Below, piece by piece: positions 61,671-64,000 of a stretch of DNA of 64,000 nt. The DNA lies in assembly GCA_049421205.1 (NCBI GenBank), contig JBMSMQ010000002.1, positions 1 through 64,000 on the forward strand, in the 5' to 3' direction. The translations under genes and the position numbers were made by a program. Positions within the stretch are counted from its first letter, which is position 1; every line of letters begins with the position of its first letter. Source of the stretch: JAFMIT01 sp049421205. Lineage in GTDB: Bacteria > Actinomycetota > Actinomycetes > S36-B12 > UBA5976. Under the pieces are notes generated by a model. It worked only from the letters and a program-made list of their open reading frames with translations. It was not told the origin of the DNA and ran no database searches.

Positions 61671-63416
61671 TCACCACTTCAATCGTAGTTTAGGCATTTT
61701 GCTACCTGTTGGTGGAATCCTCAGTTGTTGTAACGCAAAACTTGTGACTTTCTTGAAGACTGGTCCGGCAAGTGCACCACCGTAAATACCACTTTGTGGA
61801 CGATCAAGAAACACTCCAACAACTAATTCTGGGTTATCTGAAGGTGCGATTCCAATGAATGACGCTATGTAACCTTTATAACATCCACATTCAGTATCGA
61901 AAGCTTGTGCTGTTCCAGTCTTTCCGGATATTCGATACCGTGGAATCTTTGCCTGCGGAGCAGTTCCCTTTGAAGTTACTACGTATTCCATCATGTTACG
62001 TATGGTTGAGGCCGTTTGCCGAGATACAACTTGAATCGGTTCATTCTTTGGTAAGGGGTCGAATCGACCACTTCCATCTTGAATACTTTGAATAATGGTT
62101 GGCTGGACACGCATTCCATCATTTGCAATTGTTGCAAAAATACTTGTAGCTTGTAGTGCATTCAGGCTGTACCCCTGCCCAAAAGACAACGTCGGCTTTG
62201 TGGTTCCAGACCATTGAGAAACCGAAAGGAGTGATCCACTACTTTCAGCTGGTAATTGAACGTTAGTTTTCTTTCCAATTCCAAATTTACTTAGGTAGTT
62301 ATGAAACACTGTGTCTGACAGTTTTTCGCTCACCAATATTGATCCAATGTTGCTCGAATGAGCCATGATTCCTGTGAGCGTCAGTTTAAGTCCACCATGA
62401 GCATGTGCATCTGTAAACCTCTTATCACCGCGACGAAGTCCCGCAGGAATTCTGAATTTGCTGGTAGCAGTAACTTTTCCTTCTTCAAGTGCAGCCGCCA
62501 ATGTGATGACTTTGCCAGTACTACCTGGTTCAAAGGCATCACTGACCGCGCGGTTACCTAGTAGCGAAGAGTCAGCACCATATATGTTATTTGGATCAAA
62601 TGTTGGCGCAGTTGCCATAGCAAGAATTTCACCGCTCTTCGGATTCATCACAATGACTACGCCACTCTTAGCTCGCGTTGCCTTTACTTGTGCAGCAATT
62701 GCTTCCTGTGCGTACCATTGAATATCTCTATCAAGAGTGAGTTTGATATGTTGTCCATCAATTGCCTGAACGAGTGATTGATCTGCAGTTGATAGACCAG
62801 GAACAGTTGAAAATGTCCTCTGCCCATCGACTCCGCTGAGTATGCCTTGCATTGAATATTCAAGCCCACCAAGTCCAACACCTTCTGAGTTCACAAAACC
62901 AAGCACATTGGCAGCAAGCTGACCTTCTGGGTAACTACGTGTGAGACTGCGCTCACTGAAGATTCCCGGTAACTGCAATTGTTCGATTTTTTCCCATTGG
63001 CTTGGGGTCACATTTCGAGAAATGACGCTATAACGTCTTTCCCCTGACAGTCTCTCAGTGATAAGTGCCGCATCTTGTCCAGTAATGTTCGCAATCAATA
63101 ATCCTTGAGATTTAGGGTCGCGAACAAGTGTTTGATCCGCTATGACATTTCGTGAATCAACCGTCATAGCAAGTGTGTTGCCATTTCGATCGAGTATTTG
63201 TCCGCGACTTGCTTGGATTGCCACAGTTTGCGTCTCAGAACTCACCGGAACTTGTATGTCTCCAGGGTTTGTCAGCGCTTGGGCTTGCACCATTCCAAAG
63301 ATGAGGCTCGATATTGTTAAGAGCATTATTGCGCGAGAAAGTTTCAGTCTGCGTTCAATTGTTCTGCGCATAGGTGTTGCTGAGTGCGAATAATCGACTT
63401 TTAGTTGAGTTTTCAT
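61671..63416 (-). CDS. ftsI: Penicillin-binding protein FtsI (PBP3-type transpeptidase)
   Basis: Septal class B PBP of 581 residues. An N-terminal basic cytoplasmic part and one membrane segment (about 28-48) precede the pedestal domain with IQASRGQILDRNGNTLA. The transpeptidase shows SxxK as EPGSTGKVITLA near 300, SxN as AHSSNIGSILV, and KTGT as ISGKTGTAQAF. No PASTA repeats follow. It overlaps the ftsL-like gene by 4 nt and abuts murE. Confidence 0.96.
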   Translation of the reverse strand: MKTQLKVDYSHSATPMRRTIERRLKLSRAIMLLTISSLIFGMVQAQALTNPGDIQVPVSSETQTVAIQASRGQILDRNGNTLAMTVDSRNVIADQTLVRDPKSQGLLIANITGQDAALITERLSGERRYSVISRNVTPSQWEKIEQLQLPGIFSERSLTRSYPEGQLAANVLGFVNSEGVGLGGLEYSMQGILSGVDGQRTFSTVPGLSTADQSLVQAIDGQHIKLTLDRDIQWYAQEAIAAQVKATRAKSGVVIVMNPKSGEILAMATAPTFDPNNIYGADSSLLGNRAVSDAFEPGSTGKVITLAAALEEGKVTATSKFRIPAGLRRGDKRFTDAHAHGGLKLTLTGIMAHSSNIGSILVSEKLSDTVFHNYLSKFGIGKKTNVQLPAESSGSLLSVSQWSGTTKPTLSFGQGYSLNALQATSIFATIANDGMRVQPTIIQSIQDGSGRFDPLPKNEPIQVVSRQTASTIRNMMEYVVTSKGTAPQAKIPRYRISGKTGTAQAFDTECGCYKGYIASFIGIAPSDNPELVVGVFLDRPQSGIYGGALAGPVFKKVTSFALQQLRIPPTGSKMPKLRLKW

Positions 63417-63913
63417 TGATTTGCTCGATTCACCAGCACTGCCGAGTCATCGGTAGGTATCTGTGACGTATGAAGTGGCCTTGAACCACTTGGCGTTAAC
63501 TCAATGTCAGTTAAATCAGTTGTCGGCACATTTCCTAGCGGAGACACAAATGATCGAGCACCAGAACGTTTACCGAGAATCTCGCCGTCTTTCAAGCGAA
63601 GGAATACTGGGTTTTCCATTGGAACCATACCTAATCGGCGAGCTCGTTCCGAAAGTGTTGCAGGTGCTGCCATGACGCTGAGCTGCTGTTGTAATGCCTG
63701 AACCTCAGCTGCCGAATTTCTCGTTTGCAAAAGTAACTGCTGTTCAGTAAAGGCACCCTGGCTCAAAATTGTTTGCACACCAAGATTTGCCATAACTCCA
63801 CACGCGATGAGAAATGCAATGAATCCGATGAAACCACGAGAACCCATTTGCTTGTCGTTTGTAATGACACTCAAATTTCGAATTGGAAGAACAACATCTT
63901 CAAGTGCGCTCAT
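63413..63913 (-). CDS. FtsL-like septum formation protein
   Basis: A 166-residue bitopic protein: about 29 cytoplasmic residues, one membrane segment (about 29-46), then a coiled-coil-prone stretch (LLLQTRNSAAEVQALQQQL) and a motif typical of FtsL/DivIC-like proteins (LSERARRLGMVPMENPVFLRL), followed by a Pro/Ser-rich C-terminal tail of about 55 residues that is longer than in classical FtsL. Its location between rsmH and ftsI, overlapping each by 4 nt, is the ftsL position. Sequence similarity in this family is low, so the name rests mainly on topology and place. Confidence 0.85.
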   Translation of the reverse strand: MSALEDVVLPIRNLSVITNDKQMGSRGFIGFIAFLIACGVMANLGVQTILSQGAFTEQQLLLQTRNSAAEVQALQQQLSVMAAPATLSERARRLGMVPMENPVFLRLKDGEILGKRSGARSFVSPLGNVPTTDLTDIELTPSGSRPLHTSQIPTDDSAVLVNRANQ

Positions 63914-64000
63914 GCTGCCATCTCCCGAGACGCAAGTACACGTAAGCGTGCAGAACGAGAGCGAGAATTTTCTTCGACTTCTTTTTCGCTGGGTTCTAGA
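63910..64000 (-). CDS. rsmH: 16S rRNA (cytosine-1402-N4)-methyltransferase, C-terminal end (partial)
   Basis: The minus strand is open from the window edge to TGA at 63912-63910, giving a 29-residue tail with PSEKEVEENSRSRSARLRVL, which matches the conserved RsmH/MraW C terminus (PSxxExxxNPRSRSAxLR). Its stop overlaps the ftsL-like start as ATGA. The rest of the gene, and mraZ if present, lie outside the window. Confidence 0.9.
   Translation of the reverse strand, partial: LEPSEKEVEENSRSRSARLRVLASREMAA

Overview
The window is a gene-dense, bacterial chromosomal segment with almost no non-coding space; its largest gap is about 215 bp. Gene content and order are actinobacterial: the pyr-gmk-rpoZ-coaBC-metK-priA-def-fmt-rsmB-rpe-rib run, the trpE/membrane protein/trpC/trpB/trpA/lgt/pyk run, the lysine-rich DksA-type protein beside lspA and rluD, the eukaryote-like IleS, and the dcw cluster with sepF and yggT. 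Base composition looks low for an actinobacterium (mid-40s % GC by eye), intergenic spacing is minimal, and MurE carries the DNPRxE motif of meso-diaminopimelate ligases. This points to a streamlined low-GC planktonic actinobacterium of the acI/Nanopelagicales kind; that taxonomic guess is inference. No rRNA, tRNA, CRISPR array, insertion sequence or prophage was seen.

Region 1 (48-22867, all minus strand) reads from pyrR down to an SseB-like gene: pyrR-pyrB-pyrC-PH-like membrane protein-carA-carB-pyrK-pyrD-pyrF (pyrimidine synthesis), gmk-rpoZ-coaBC-metK (GMP kinase, RNA polymerase omega, CoA, SAM), priA, def-fmt (formyl-Met handling), rsmB, rpe, ribD-ribE-ribBA-ribH (complete riboflavin pathway), then a DCC-family thiol oxidoreductase and the SseB-like gene. 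These 25 genes overlap or are separated by at most about 20 bp. They are preceded by a hairpin matching the PyrR-binding loop just upstream of the pyrR ribosome binding site, so UMP/PyrR may act on the head of a very long operon.

Region 2 (22962-42732, minus) holds, from its 5' end, a DksA-type zinc-finger protein with a histone-H1-like lysine-rich half, lspA, an RluD-family pseudouridine synthase, an aldo/keto reductase, a Bax-inhibitor-like membrane protein, dnaE, a small membrane protein, a divergent HisA/PriA-type isomerase, trpE, two small actinobacterial membrane proteins, a two-component system, trpC, trpB, trpA, a SCO1-like lipoprotein, a DsbA-like thioredoxin-fold protein, lgt and pyk. 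The two-component system sits inside the otherwise conserved trp neighbourhood. trpD and trpG are not in the window.

Region 3 (42949-48609, plus) is a polar-amino-acid-type ABC transporter (binding lipoprotein, permease, ATPase) followed by ileS. A long imperfect hairpin (about 31 bp of pairing) starts at the permease start codon. In related genomes wag31/divIVA normally lies between yggT and ileS; here it is absent and ileS is convergent with yggT.

Region 4 (48606-64000, minus) is the division and cell-wall cluster: rsmH (partial)-ftsL-like-ftsI-murE-murF-mraY-murD-ftsW-murG-murC-ftsQ-ftsZ-pgeF-yggS-sepF-yggT. ftsZ has its own 118-bp upstream gap with a strong inverted repeat before its Shine-Dalgarno sequence, and FtsZ has a Lys where a nearly invariant Asn follows the first glycine-rich loop.
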